A stretch of DNA of 64,000 nt from Alphaproteobacteria bacterium (lineage in GTDB: Bacteria; Pseudomonadota; Alphaproteobacteria; SMXP01), in contig JANQPV010000013.1 in the NCBI GenBank assembly GCA_028285305.1, positions 1 to 64,000 of the forward strand. Reading direction: 5' to 3'. A program made the translations under genes and the position numbers. The stretch's first letter is position 1, and each line of letters opens with the position of its first letter. The notes below the pieces were generated by a model that saw only the letters and a list, made by a program, of their open reading frames with translations, did no database searches and had not been told where the DNA came from. Shown piece by piece: positions 1 through 8,343 of this stretch.

Positions 1-5
1 GGGCA

Positions 6-32
6 TGTTTGCTGGCCTCCTCCCAGCAAACA
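6..32. terminator. Hairpin at the window edge
   Basis: A perfect 10-bp inverted repeat (TGTTTGCTGG at 6-15, CCAGCAAACA at 23-32) encloses a 7-nt loop. No T-run follows on either strand. It lies downstream of the minus-strand amidase, so it could be that gene's terminator or that of a gene outside the window. Confidence 0.35.
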
Positions 33-134
33 CTATGAATCACTGTTCGCGAGATTTGTGAATCCCTTATCGATTCCACTTAAACCGGACCTGCTCTAGG
101 GTGAGGGACGGAGTTTAGCTGCGAGGCAACCGAG

Positions 135-1583
135 TCACTCAAACCCCGGCGGCGGAACGAAGCCGCCGATTTCATCCGCCATCAGACGAGCGAAGTCGAT
201 TGTAATATAGTCATTGTACTCCGCGCTGACGGCCTGCAGGCCAATGGGCAACCCATCCTCCGCCGGGCCTGTGGGAAAGACCGTGCTCGGCAAATAGCTT
301 CCGGTGATCACGCCCGCCCAGAACAGCTGCTGAAAATAGGGCTGTTCGGCGTTATCAACCGTTAGGGTCCGTTGACTAAAGGGAGCATGATCGTGCGGGA
401 AGGCCGTCGTGGCCACTTGCGGGCAAATGAGGATGTCCCAATCGCCGAAGAATTCGCGCCACGCAAATCGGAGCTTGTCACGGGTATTGTTCTCGCTCAA
501 CCATTCTGAGTGCTTTTGCACTGTGCTCCGGGCAAGGATTGCCTCCCGACTGTTGTCATTGGGATCCAGTCCGTCCACGACCTTTTGTGTCGCCTCAATA
601 TGACTTTCCGGCATGGAGGCCGCCATTACGCCGTTTAGCATATAGAGGTAGACGCGCATCGCTTCTTCCATTGTGAAATCGGGGCGGGCCGTATCCGATA
701 CCGTGGCGCCGAGTTTGGCAAGTGTATCGCCTACCATCTGGACGCGGTCGGCCATCGCGCGCGAAACGGGAGCTGAGTCGTCCGTTGGCCACAAAGCAAC
801 GCGGTATTCGGACAATTTGGTTTTCGTTGGACGCGGCAAGTCAAGCTTCCAGCCTGGCGCGTCCAATGGTCCGGCACCGGCGACGAGATCCATGGAGAGC
901 GCTAAATCTTCTGCGCTGCGCGCCATGGGCCCCACAACGGCGATATCGGGGGTCGCCACCATTCCGGGCAACGAGTGTCCATTCTGCGGCACCACGTCGA
1001 AGGTTGGTTTATGTCCGTACACACCGCAATAGTGCGCAGGATTGCGAATAGAGCCGCCGATATCGGAGCCGCTCTCCAGGGCCGTCAGGCCAGCCGCGAG
1101 CGCCGCCGCAGACCCGCCGGACGAGCCGCCGGGCGTCCGTTCCTGGTTCCAAGGATTGTTCGTTTGTCCGTAGATGTCATTGTAGCTTTGGAAGTCAGCG
1201 AGATTCATCGGCACGTTCGTGAGACCCATGAAGTGGGCCCCCGCCGCCTTAAACCGTTTGACGACCTCCGAGTCCGCCGCATCAAGACTGTCTTCAAAGC
1301 CCGGGATTCCCCATGTCGTCGGCGTCCCTTCAAGATTGTAGGCTTCTTTGATGGTCATGGGGATGCCATGCAAAGGCCCCAGAGAATTGCCCTTTGCCAG
1401 GGCCTCGTCCGCCGCATCAGCGGCCGCCCGCGCCCGCTCGAAGTCCCGCACAATAACCGCATTGATCTCGCCATCATATTTTTCAATGCGCTCGATGTAG
1501 GTGTCCGTCAATTCCCGCGAACTGATGTCTTTGTCGCGGATCTTTTGGGCAAGCGTCGTGGCGCTCTCGAAGGCGAGGGTCAT
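135..1583 (-). CDS. Amidase signature family hydrolase
   Basis: This 482-residue protein is an amidase-signature serine hydrolase that should cleave a carboxamide to acid plus ammonia; the substrate cannot be told. The Ser-cisSer-Lys triad is visible: Lys79 in MTIKEA, the Gly/Ser-rich PGGSSGGS stretch (151-158) with the cis-Ser near 154, and the nucleophile Ser178 in DIGGSIR. Length matches the family and there is no signal peptide, so it is probably cytoplasmic. The ATG at 1583 is preceded by AGGAAA at good spacing. It is the first minus-strand gene of a catabolic region; the next gene on that strand lies beyond a palindromic repeat, so it is probably transcribed alone. GatA-type function is unlikely because no gatB or gatC is nearby. 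Confidence 0.9.
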   Translation of the reverse strand: MTLAFESATTLAQKIRDKDISSRELTDTYIERIEKYDGEINAVIVRDFERARAAADAADEALAKGNSLGPLHGIPMTIKEAYNLEGTPTTWGIPGFEDSLDAADSEVVKRFKAAGAHFMGLTNVPMNLADFQSYNDIYGQTNNPWNQERTPGGSSGGSAAALAAGLTALESGSDIGGSIRNPAHYCGVYGHKPTFDVVPQNGHSLPGMVATPDIAVVGPMARSAEDLALSMDLVAGAGPLDAPGWKLDLPRPTKTKLSEYRVALWPTDDSAPVSRAMADRVQMVGDTLAKLGATVSDTARPDFTMEEAMRVYLYMLNGVMAASMPESHIEATQKVVDGLDPNDNSREAILARSTVQKHSEWLSENNTRDKLRFAWREFFGDWDILICPQVATTAFPHDHAPFSQRTLTVDNAEQPYFQQLFWAGVITGSYLPSTVFPTGPAEDGLPIGLQAVSAEYNDYITIDFARLMADEIGGFVPPPGFE

Positions 1584-1688
1584 GGGCGTTTCCTGCGTGT
1601 CTTTCTAACTGTTAAGCGAAAACAATAAGAGCAGATCGCGGTTCTGCAAAGGACTATGTGCTGCACTTACTGGAAACGCTGGACGGTC

Positions 1689-1793
1689 GTCATCGCGAGC
1701 CGTCGAAAGCGGTGCGGCGATCCAGACGGACAGGCTCAACCGACAGCCGCTCCGGATTGCGTCGTCGCGCAAAAAAGCGCTCCTCGCAATGAC
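1689..1793. repeat. Intergenic palindromic repeat (GTCATYGCGAG type)
   Basis: The two ends are imperfect inverted copies: GTCATCGCGAGC at 1689 and, on the opposite strand, GTCATTGCGAGGAGC ending at 1793, each followed by a GCGAYCC/GCAATCC-like segment. The unit of about 105 bp can fold into a long hairpin. Short palindromes beginning GTCATTGCGAG are known as dispersed intergenic repeats in many proteobacteria. It lies between the amidase and the oxidoreductase gene and contains no ORF I would defend. Confidence 0.6.
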
Positions 1794-1826
1794 ATAATTC
1801 AGTCCAGCATCCCCAACACAAGAAGG

Positions 1827-2723
1827 CTACCGCCCGGCGACTTCCTTAATGAACATGTCCAGCGTTGCGATCTTTTCTTCCATTCTGCCCATCGTGAAGT
1901 CGGGCACGATCAGTTCGTCAACGCCGATATCTGCATACGCCGCCACAATGTCTCTCACTTCGGAAGGCGTGCCGATGATGGAGGGTCGTTCAATCGTTTG
2001 GCCTTTCATATGATCGATATAGGCGTTGTCTTTGCTCAAGAACATGAGCGCCACGGCGCTGCGTTGAATATCTTTGGGATCGCGCCCCACTGTGCTGCAG
2101 TGCCCATCTAAGATTTCCATCTTGTGTTTAAGCAACTCCACATCGCCCCAGACATTCCATTCGTCCGCATGCTTTGCGGTTATCTTGAGCGTCACCTTCT
2201 CGCCGCCTCCGCCGATAAGAAGGGGCAGAGGGTCTTGCACGGGCTTTGGCTCCAAAGGGGCATCTTTCAGCTGATAATGTCTGCCTTCGAACGAGGTGCT
2301 CTTCTCACTGAATAGCCCCTTGATGATTTGACAGGCCTCGTCCAGCTTTTCCATCCGCTCACCGATTGATCCGAAGGGAATGCCGTAGGCCACATGTTCA
2401 TTTTCTTGCCAGCCGGAACCGAGCCCCAGAACGACGCGCCCACCGGAAATGTGATCGACGGTCGCCGCCATTTTGGCAAGCACTGCCGGATGCCGGTACG
2501 TATTGCCCGTAACCAAGGTCCCCAAGCGGATCCGTGGAACGGCGCCGGCGAGAGCGGCAAGAGTCGTCCACGCCTCCGGCCAGGGCGGGCTTGTGTCGTC
2601 CGCATCGGGCATAAAGTGATCGGCCAGCCACACGCCGTCCCAGCCGGTTTGCTCGGCATGCTTGGCGAGTTTGAGTGTGTCAGTGAAAGGAAGCATGGGC
2701 ATGGGCCACAAACTAAACCGCAT
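1827..2723 (-). CDS. LLM-class (luciferase-like) flavin/F420-dependent oxidoreductase
   Basis: This 298-residue protein has the luciferase-like TIM-barrel pattern: an N-terminal barrel strand with GWDGVWLADH (28-37), then RIRLGT, HISGGRVVLGLGSGW and a GGGGEKVTLKI loop. LLM proteins of this length that estimate a source of reduced F420 or FMN oxidise or reduce small organic substrates; cofactor and substrate cannot be fixed from sequence. An AGGAGA ribosome-binding site supports the ATG at 2723. It is divergent from the saccharopine-dehydrogenase-like gene with a 227-bp shared upstream region, so co-regulation is possible. No signal peptide is seen. Confidence 0.88.
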   Translation of the reverse strand: MRFSLWPMPMLPFTDTLKLAKHAEQTGWDGVWLADHFMPDADDTSPPWPEAWTTLAALAGAVPRIRLGTLVTGNTYRHPAVLAKMAATVDHISGGRVVLGLGSGWQENEHVAYGIPFGSIGERMEKLDEACQIIKGLFSEKSTSFEGRHYQLKDAPLEPKPVQDPLPLLIGGGGEKVTLKITAKHADEWNVWGDVELLKHKMEILDGHCSTVGRDPKDIQRSAVALMFLSKDNAYIDHMKGQTIERPSIIGTPSEVRDIVAAYADIGVDELIVPDFTMGRMEEKIATLDMFIKEVAGR

Positions 2724-2950
2724 GAAGGGTCTCCTGTTGGCGATGTCTCAGGGGTACTGAATCTCGGGCCGCATCGTAGGCTCCCCGCCCACAGGATGCC
2801 AGGTAAAAGTCCTCAATTCTCGAACACAACTTTTTCAAGACTCCGTCACAAGTACCGCGGTTGGTCGGTATCTCCTCACCCACATTGCACGCCGCGCCTC
2901 GCTGCGTTACGACAGGCGCAATTGCTAACTCAAAAGAACAGGAATCCATC

Positions 2951-4126
2951 ATGGCAAAGTCACGCGAACTCGATGTCGTCGTTTACGGCGCAACCGGCTA
3001 TACTGGCCGTCTGGTTGCTGAATATATGGTCGAGACCTACGGCGGCAAGAATGTGACCTGGGCCATGGCGGGGCGTAACGCCGATAAGTTGGCCGCAACA
3101 CGCGATGAACTGGGCGCACCGAACGACACCCCGCTCATAAAGGCGGACGCCAGCGACCCTGCATCGGTTCAGGCCATGGCCGAGCGGGCGAAGGTCGTCC
3201 TCACGACCGTTGGACCGTACACGCTTTACGGCGAGCCTCTTGTGGCCGCCTGCGCGAAAGCGGGCACGGACTATGTGGATCTCAGCGGTGAGCCCGCCTG
3301 GATGCGCAAAATGATCGACGCCCACGAGGCCGAAGCCAAAACCAGCGGCGCGCGCATCGTTTTCTCCTGTGGGTTTGATTCCATCCCCTTTGATCTCGGC
3401 GTCTACTTTCTTCAAGAAGAAGCAAAGAAGTCTCTAGGCGGACCGGTTTCCCGAGTGAAGGGCCGCGTGCGCGCCATGCAGGGCTCCTTCTCTGGCGGCA
3501 CCGCCGCCAGCATGAAGGCCACAATGGATGCCGCCGCAAAAGACCCCAGCATTATCGAGTTGCTGGTCTCGCCCTTCGCCTTGACGCCCGGCTTCGAAGG
3601 CCCGGCTCAGCCTGAAGGCAACGCGCCCATGGAAGACGAGGCCACGGGCGGCTGGGTGGCTCCCTTTATCATGGCGCCCATCAACACCAAGAACGTTCAC
3701 CGCTCCAACTTCCTCTTAGGGCACTCCTATGGCGCCGATTTTGTCTATGATGAAATGATGATTACGGGCCCCGGCGACGAGGGCCGCCAAATGGCCGAGG
3801 CGGTCGCTTCGATGGATATGATGGGCGGCGATGATGCCCCGAAGCCGGGAGAAGGTCCGTCTAAAGAGGAAAGAGATGCCGGCCACTACGATATCTTGTT
3901 CATCGGGGAAGCGGCAGACGGTAAGGTGATTAAGGCCGCAGTGACCGGCGACAAGGACCCAGGCTACGGCTCTACATCGAAAATGATCGCGGAGAGCGCC
4001 GTGTGCCTGACGGACGAACTTGCCGCCAAGCCTGGCGGCATTTTCTCGCCCGCAGCCATTTTCGGCATGCCGCTGATCGAACGCCTGCGCAAAAGTGCCG
4101 GTATGACGTTTGAGCTGGAGTCTTAA
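2951..4126 (+). CDS. Saccharopine dehydrogenase-family NAD(P)-binding reductase
   Basis: The N-terminal Rossmann motif VVYGATGYTGRLVAEY identifies the saccharopine dehydrogenase / trans-acting enoyl reductase family. The protein is 391 residues from the ATG at 2951, which follows AGGA at 7-nt spacing; an in-frame start at 2861 would add 30 residues of unlikely composition. Homologues of this size act on lipid or polyketide-like substrates and in enoyl reduction. It starts a plus-strand run with the halohydrin-dehalogenase-like gene and a GST, separated by 63 bp and 12 bp, so the three are probably one operon. True saccharopine dehydrogenase activity is unlikely because lysine-pathway neighbours are absent. 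Confidence 0.85.
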   Translation: MAKSRELDVVVYGATGYTGRLVAEYMVETYGGKNVTWAMAGRNADKLAATRDELGAPNDTPLIKADASDPASVQAMAERAKVVLTTVGPYTLYGEPLVAACAKAGTDYVDLSGEPAWMRKMIDAHEAEAKTSGARIVFSCGFDSIPFDLGVYFLQEEAKKSLGGPVSRVKGRVRAMQGSFSGGTAASMKATMDAAAKDPSIIELLVSPFALTPGFEGPAQPEGNAPMEDEATGGWVAPFIMAPINTKNVHRSNFLLGHSYGADFVYDEMMITGPGDEGRQMAEAVASMDMMGGDDAPKPGEGPSKEERDAGHYDILFIGEAADGKVIKAAVTGDKDPGYGSTSKMIAESAVCLTDELAAKPGGIFSPAAIFGMPLIERLRKSAGMTFELES

Positions 4127-4189
4127 TTCCTTAGCGTTGCGGTGGCGCCTTGGCCACTCGGAGCGAAACGCGCAAGAGAGTAGAAAACG

Positions 4190-4870
4190 ATGTCCGACCA
4201 AAGATTAAAAGGAAAGCGGGTGCTGGTGACACAGTGTACCAATTATATGGGCCCCGCGACCATCGAAGTCTTTAAGGAACATGGCGCCGAAATAATAGCG
4301 GACGACAGCGACTTGACTGGGCCGGGCGCGGCGGAGAGATTGATCAGTGAGACGGGTAAAATCGACGTGCTGGTCGCGAACCTCGCCGCTGAAGCCAATC
4401 TGGGCGTCATGGCCGTCGATGTGGATGACGCCCAGTGGAATCAAGCGTTCGACATTATGGTTCATCCCCTCCATCGCTTGTGCCGGTCCGTGTTACCGCA
4501 AATGTATGAACGAAAGGCCGGCAAGATAGTCGTCTACGGAAGCGCCACCGGCGTTAAGGCTCTGGAAGGAGTATCTGCCTACGGAGCAGCACGCGCCGCG
4601 CAAGTCGGCTACGTTCGAACGGTGGGCGCCGAGGCGGCGCGGCACAATGTTCAAATCAACCTTATCGCCCAGAACTTCGTTGAAAATCCGATTTACTTTC
4701 CCCCGGAGTTTACCGAGAGGCCCGAGTTTAAGCAGTTGTTAGCGCAAGTTCCCATCGGACGCTTGGCGACGGGGCGCGAGGATGCTCTCTTTGCTCTGTT
4801 CTTGGCCTCTGGTGAAAGTGACTTCTTCGTGGGTCAGTCCATACCGTTCAGCGGCGGCTGGGCCCAGTAA
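4190..4870 (+). CDS. Halohydrin dehalogenase-like SDR
   Basis: This 226-residue short-chain dehydrogenase-fold protein lacks the classical SDR Gly-rich cofactor motif and the YxxxK pair. It carries both parts of the published halohydrin dehalogenase fingerprint: T-x4-Y-x-G near the N-terminus (TQCTNYMG) and S-x12-Y-x3-R (Ser in YGSATG, Tyr-Arg in SAYGAAR). Arg in place of the SDR Lys, with a halide or nucleophile pocket in place of NAD(P)H, is diagnostic of enzymes that convert vicinal halohydrins to epoxides and open epoxides with anions. Length fits the family. It is followed after 12 bp by a GST, which fits disposal of epoxides. Activity is inferred from the motifs; a non-dehalogenating relative remains possible. 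Confidence 0.82.
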   Translation: MSDQRLKGKRVLVTQCTNYMGPATIEVFKEHGAEIIADDSDLTGPGAAERLISETGKIDVLVANLAAEANLGVMAVDVDDAQWNQAFDIMVHPLHRLCRSVLPQMYERKAGKIVVYGSATGVKALEGVSAYGAARAAQVGYVRTVGAEAARHNVQINLIAQNFVENPIYFPPEFTERPEFKQLLAQVPIGRLATGREDALFALFLASGESDFFVGQSIPFSGGWAQ

Positions 4871-4882
4871 GGGAGAAGCCAC

Positions 4883-5665
4883 GTGCCCGACTTACGCATC
4901 TTCTCGTACCTGCCGAACCCTAGGCTCTACAAGGCCACAATTGCGGCCCGCTTCTCCGGCGTAGAGATTGAAATCATCGGCGCCAAGCCGCCTGAGCTTG
5001 CGAACTGGCTGTGGGATTACAACGCCCACGAATTAAGGGAGGGCGATCGCGAGAAATATGCCTCTTTTGCGCGGGAAGCAAAGATGGGGTTCTCCGGAAC
5101 GCTGTTCAAAAGCGATGCATTTCTAGCGGCCAATCCCTATGGCGACGTTCCATGTGCATTTGGCGAGGGGGGGAAAGTCGGCCTTTTTGAGTCCAATTCA
5201 ATCATGCGGGCCGCGGCGCGTTTGGGCGGAAAGGCGCCGCACCTTTATGGCGGCGACGATCCCCTACAGATCGCCCGCATTGATGGATTTCTTGACCGCT
5301 CGCTTGTCTTTGCCCGGGACATGCAGCGCTATTTGTTGGCGGGCCGGGAAGAGATGCCCAAGGCCCTGCACGAAGAAATGGAGAGCGCGTTTGCCTCTTA
5401 CCTAACGGGCGCCGAACAAGCGCTCAGCACCAGCGAGCATTTGGCGGGTTCCGAGTTTACATTGGCGGATATCTGTTTCGTTTGCGAAATGTGTCTGTTC
5501 ACAAACGAAAAATATATGGTCGAAAAAGCTTTGACGCCAGCCGGTCTTAGGCCGCTTCTGCCCCGGCTGAAGGACTTTGCCCGCGTCCAAAAGCATCTGA
5601 TGCGGCTATCTGAACAACCAGAGTTTTCGCAAGATCTGGCGTCCTACTTCGATCGTTTGCCGTAG
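4883..5665 (+). CDS. Glutathione S-transferase family protein
   Basis: This 260-residue protein has a thioredoxin-like N-terminal half ending in the GST segment LFESNSIMRAAARLGG (residues about 95-110) and an all-alpha C-terminal half. The layout resembles the GST domain of eukaryotic elongation factor 1-gamma. The start is GTG at 4883, preceded by AAGGGAGA at the stop of the upstream gene, so translation is likely coupled. Next to a halohydrin-dehalogenase-like enzyme, a role in conjugating glutathione to epoxides or other electrophiles is a reasonable inference. The 3' end overlaps the convergent gene by 22 bp. Confidence 0.85.
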   Translation: MPDLRIFSYLPNPRLYKATIAARFSGVEIEIIGAKPPELANWLWDYNAHELREGDREKYASFAREAKMGFSGTLFKSDAFLAANPYGDVPCAFGEGGKVGLFESNSIMRAAARLGGKAPHLYGGDDPLQIARIDGFLDRSLVFARDMQRYLLAGREEMPKALHEEMESAFASYLTGAEQALSTSEHLAGSEFTLADICFVCEMCLFTNEKYMVEKALTPAGLRPLLPRLKDFARVQKHLMRLSEQPEFSQDLASYFDRLP

Positions 5666-6177
5666 AGACTTTCTATCCGCTGTTTTGCGGCGGCGAGTAG
5701 CGCTCGGGAATAGACAAGATGAAAGGGTGTCAGAGCCTGCATCAGGGGACTGCGCTTCGCTGTGCCACCCGGTTCCGTCTTCTTGGGAACCACGGCCGAG
5801 CCGAAATAAAGGCGCGTTCCGGATGAGAGCGACTCCACCATCAACCAAGACCGTGTAGCCCCCACAAAGTCACACATCAAGAGCTGATCATGAGTCCGCG
5901 CCTCAACGGTCCAAGCGGCGAACGCCTCGGTTTCACAATCGGCGAGCTGACGCGCTTGCACGTCATCCGAAGGTTTCTTGACCGTATGAGTTAAGATGAA
6001 CCTCTCGGTCTTGAACAAAGCAGTCGTATAAAACGCATAGACATAATCGGAAAGTGCGAAGGAGCCTTTTGTAGTCGTTGAATAGCTGTCCGTATACGAT
6101 GGGTCGCTCGGAGAAACGCTGGCATACTTTTGCAACAGAGAGTGCTCGGGCAACGGACACGGCGCAATAAAGAGCAT
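5644..6177 (-). CDS. Conserved hypothetical protein, soluble
   Basis: I do not recognise this 177-residue protein. It starts MLFIAPCPLPEH and has no signal peptide or membrane segment. The body is rich in aromatic and Ser/Thr residues (YTDSYS, YVYAFYTTALFK, DFVGATRSWLMV), which suggests a compact beta-rich ligand-binding fold. The ATG at 6177 is chosen over the upstream TTG at 6228 because it follows GGAGGA at 7 nt. It converges on and overlaps the GST gene and is divergent from the cupin gene, so it may share the regulation of this region. No function is assigned. Confidence 0.7.
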   Translation of the reverse strand: MLFIAPCPLPEHSLLQKYASVSPSDPSYTDSYSTTTKGSFALSDYVYAFYTTALFKTERFILTHTVKKPSDDVQARQLADCETEAFAAWTVEARTHDQLLMCDFVGATRSWLMVESLSSGTRLYFGSAVVPKKTEPGGTAKRSPLMQALTPFHLVYSRALLAAAKQRIESLYGKRSK

Positions 6178-6265
6178 CCCGTCTTCCTCCGATTGACTTG
6201 CGATCTGGTCGGACCTGACTAAGCTCAATCATCCTAACGCGCATATCGTGTAGGGAGGAGCAATT

Positions 6266-6586
6266 ATGGCCGAAGTTGCGACAACAAAACTCATGGAGAA
6301 CGACAAAGTCATTGTCTGGGAAATGGTGCTCGAGCCCGGCGAACGCACAGGCGTCCACACCCATCATCATGACTACATCATTCAGGTGGTCGAGGGCTCG
6401 ACACTGCGCGCCACCGACGAAAACGGCGAAAATCCGATCGATTTGGACTTCAAACCCAATGCCACCTATTGGGTTGAAGTACGCGACGGCAAGATCGCGA
6501 CGGGCGATGGCTATGTCTCCGCCACCCATGATGCGCAAAACATCGGCGATAAACGGTACCGGGAGTATCTGATCGAGTTGAAGTAG
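6266..6586 (+). CDS. Small single-domain cupin
   Basis: This 106-residue protein is a one-domain cupin. The metal-binding motif is clear in GERTGVHTHHHDYIIQVVEG, with three histidines and the conserved Gly of motif 1; motif 2 is weaker. Such minimal cupins bind a divalent metal and act as isomerases, dioxygenases or sensors. The start follows GGAGGA. The gene ends one base before the convergent NTF2-like gene stop region, so the two are tail to tail. The context of P450 and ring-cleavage genes suggests a catabolic role, but the reaction is unknown. Confidence 0.82.
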   Translation: MAEVATTKLMENDKVIVWEMVLEPGERTGVHTHHHDYIIQVVEGSTLRATDENGENPIDLDFKPNATYWVEVRDGKIATGDGYVSATHDAQNIGDKRYREYLIELK

Positions 6587-6982
6587 CTAAGAGAACGCTT
6601 CCACGGCGACTGCCGTATTCATAAAATCCCGAAACCGCAGCCATTTCTCGCCCTGCACAGTAATAATGTGGGCGAAGTCGGAGTCGATGGTCTTTCCCGT
6701 AGACCGCGCGGTGAGATTGAGATGGCCGGTTACAGCCACCATATCGCCGTCGCCAAAGAACTGTTCCGGCTCGAATTGATGAATGTCGACCGAGCTTAAG
6801 ACCGTCTCAAAAAACTTTTGCGCTTCCTGTAAGCCGGAATAGTTTGCTGCATACGGAATAATGGAGGGGCCATAAAAGTTGATCACGATCGCCGGGTCCA
6901 AATTCTCAAGGATGCCGGGAATGTCGCCGGCGCCGAAACGCTCAAACACGGCCTGTGTGGTTTCAATGGGAGAACGGGTCAT
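6587..6982 (-). CDS. NTF2-like / SnoaL-type polyketide cyclase-fold protein
   Basis: This 131-residue protein shows the pattern of the nuclear-transport-factor-2 fold: an N-terminal helix (ETTQAVFERFGAGD), then ILENLDPAIVINFYGP and a beta-rich end including DMVAVTGHLNLT and GEKWLRFRDFMN. Members with this layout are ketosteroid-isomerase or SnoaL-like enzymes. It lies 11 bp downstream of the P450 gene on the same strand, so the two very probably form an operon and may act on successive intermediates. A Shine-Dalgarno AAAGGTG precedes the ATG. Confidence 0.8.
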   Translation of the reverse strand: MTRSPIETTQAVFERFGAGDIPGILENLDPAIVINFYGPSIIPYAANYSGLQEAQKFFETVLSSVDIHQFEPEQFFGDGDMVAVTGHLNLTARSTGKTIDSDFAHIITVQGEKWLRFRDFMNTAVAVEAFS

Positions 6983-6993
6983 GGAACACCTTT

Positions 6994-8232
6994 CTAAGAA
7001 ACAAACCGGACGGGACAGCGCTCAAGTCCATAATTGAGAAGACCGCCCGTCTGCCGGACCATGGGCGCACTGCCGGGTTCAACGGCCGAGAATTTATCGA
7101 GGATGCCGTTGATCATTGTGATGGCTTCAAGGCGGGCGATTCCGGCGCCCATACAGAAGTGGATGCCGTGTCCGAACGTTAGGTGCTTGTTGATGTTCGG
7201 CCGATTGAGAATGAGCCGGTCCGGATCTTCGAACACGGATGGGTCACGATTGGCCGACGCATAAAAGATTGCCGCCCAATCGCCTTCCTTCACCTGCGCC
7301 CCGCCGACCGCAACGTCCCGTGTGGCCACGCGAAACAAGCGCTGCGGAGGACCATCCCGGCGCAAGCATTCCTCCACGAACGCTCCAACCAGGGATCGGT
7401 CCTCCTTAAGCTGAGGAAAGAATTCAGGCTCGCTCGCCAGGGTGCTGACGAGATTGCCCAGCAAGTACCCTGTCGTTTCCGCGCCGGCCACCACAAGCGT
7501 AATACAAAACAAGACGACCTCGTCGCGGCTGAGGGAATGCCCCTCATGCTCCGCCTTGATAAAGGCCGACATCAGATCGTCGGGCGTATGGGCGCCGCGC
7601 TCAATATCCCGGTACCGTTCTTCGACGGCGTTTTGATAGTACCCGGCGATCTCCATATTGCACTGATTTCGCTCTTCCAGCGTGAATTCCGACGACACCA
7701 TGAAGGCGTTGGCCCAACGGCGCAGAAGCGTATAATCCGCCTCCGGAGTGCCAAACAAAAAACACATGAGTTTTGCGGGCAAGTCGGGCGCAAACGTCTG
7801 CATAAAGTCCGTCTCGCCTGCATCGTGCTCGGACAGCATCTGAGCGACGGTGCGCTGAACCCAAGGCGCAACTCGGTCTTCAACGCGCCGCCGTGTGAAA
7901 GCTTGCTGCGCGATGCCGCGCAGTTCCGTGTGGCGCGGCCGATCATGATTGACCAGCATCAGTGTGGGCGCATCGGAGGCTTCTTGCATTGGATCGCGCG
8001 AGGAAAAGGATTCGTGATCCCAAGCTACAGCGGCGACGTCCGCATACTTCAAAAAGACCCACGCCGGGTGGGGTTCATCTTGGCCCGGTACGGTTCCGGG
8101 CGGGTAATCCCGCAATCCGAATTGCGGTGGATGCTCGCGCAACGCGGCATAGGTCGGATAGGGGTTTGCAATGACATCTGGGCGCGTCAAATCCGAAACA
8201 ACAGGGGGAGACGCGGATGAGTCGTCTGTCAT
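6994..8232 (-). CDS. Cytochrome P450
   Basis: This soluble bacterial P450 has 412 residues. The heme-binding loop FGHGIHFCMG places the ligand at Cys360. The I-helix oxygen-activation motif AGAETT is at 249-254 and the K-helix ExxR is Glu288-Arg291. All catalytic landmarks are intact and the length is normal for class I enzymes, which need a ferredoxin and reductase; neither is encoded nearby. The downstream NTF2-like gene is 11 bp away. Divergent from it is a MarR-type regulator, with a short palindrome between them. Hydroxylation of a hydrophobic or terpenoid-type substrate is a plausible role, but no substrate can be named. Confidence 0.95.
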   Translation of the reverse strand: MTDDSSASPPVVSDLTRPDVIANPYPTYAALREHPPQFGLRDYPPGTVPGQDEPHPAWVFLKYADVAAVAWDHESFSSRDPMQEASDAPTLMLVNHDRPRHTELRGIAQQAFTRRRVEDRVAPWVQRTVAQMLSEHDAGETDFMQTFAPDLPAKLMCFLFGTPEADYTLLRRWANAFMVSSEFTLEERNQCNMEIAGYYQNAVEERYRDIERGAHTPDDLMSAFIKAEHEGHSLSRDEVVLFCITLVVAGAETTGYLLGNLVSTLASEPEFFPQLKEDRSLVGAFVEECLRRDGPPQRLFRVATRDVAVGGAQVKEGDWAAIFYASANRDPSVFEDPDRLILNRPNINKHLTFGHGIHFCMGAGIARLEAITMINGILDKFSAVEPGSAPMVRQTGGLLNYGLERCPVRFVS

Positions 8233-8268
8233 TGATCATAGTCCTACAGAAAGTTTCCATTAGAAATA

Positions 8269-8283
8269 GTGTCCACATGACAC
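8269..8283. promoter_or_regulatory. Candidate operator between P450 and MarR-type regulator
   Basis: A short perfect inverted repeat, GTGTC-CACAT-GACAC, lies in the 111-bp divergent gap between the P450 gene and the MarR-type regulator. Its position and size fit an operator for the adjacent winged-helix regulator. No other copy was noticed. Confidence 0.4.
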
Positions 8284-8343
8284 AATAGGAGTCAATACCG
8301 TTCGCTGGCTTAATGTTGATGTTCCGTTTGGCTGTGATACTGC

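Noticed and set aside
975-1628. A 217-codon plus-strand ORF opposite the amidase
   Set aside because: It is rich in Arg and His, typical of the antisense frame of a GC-rich gene, and has no family features.
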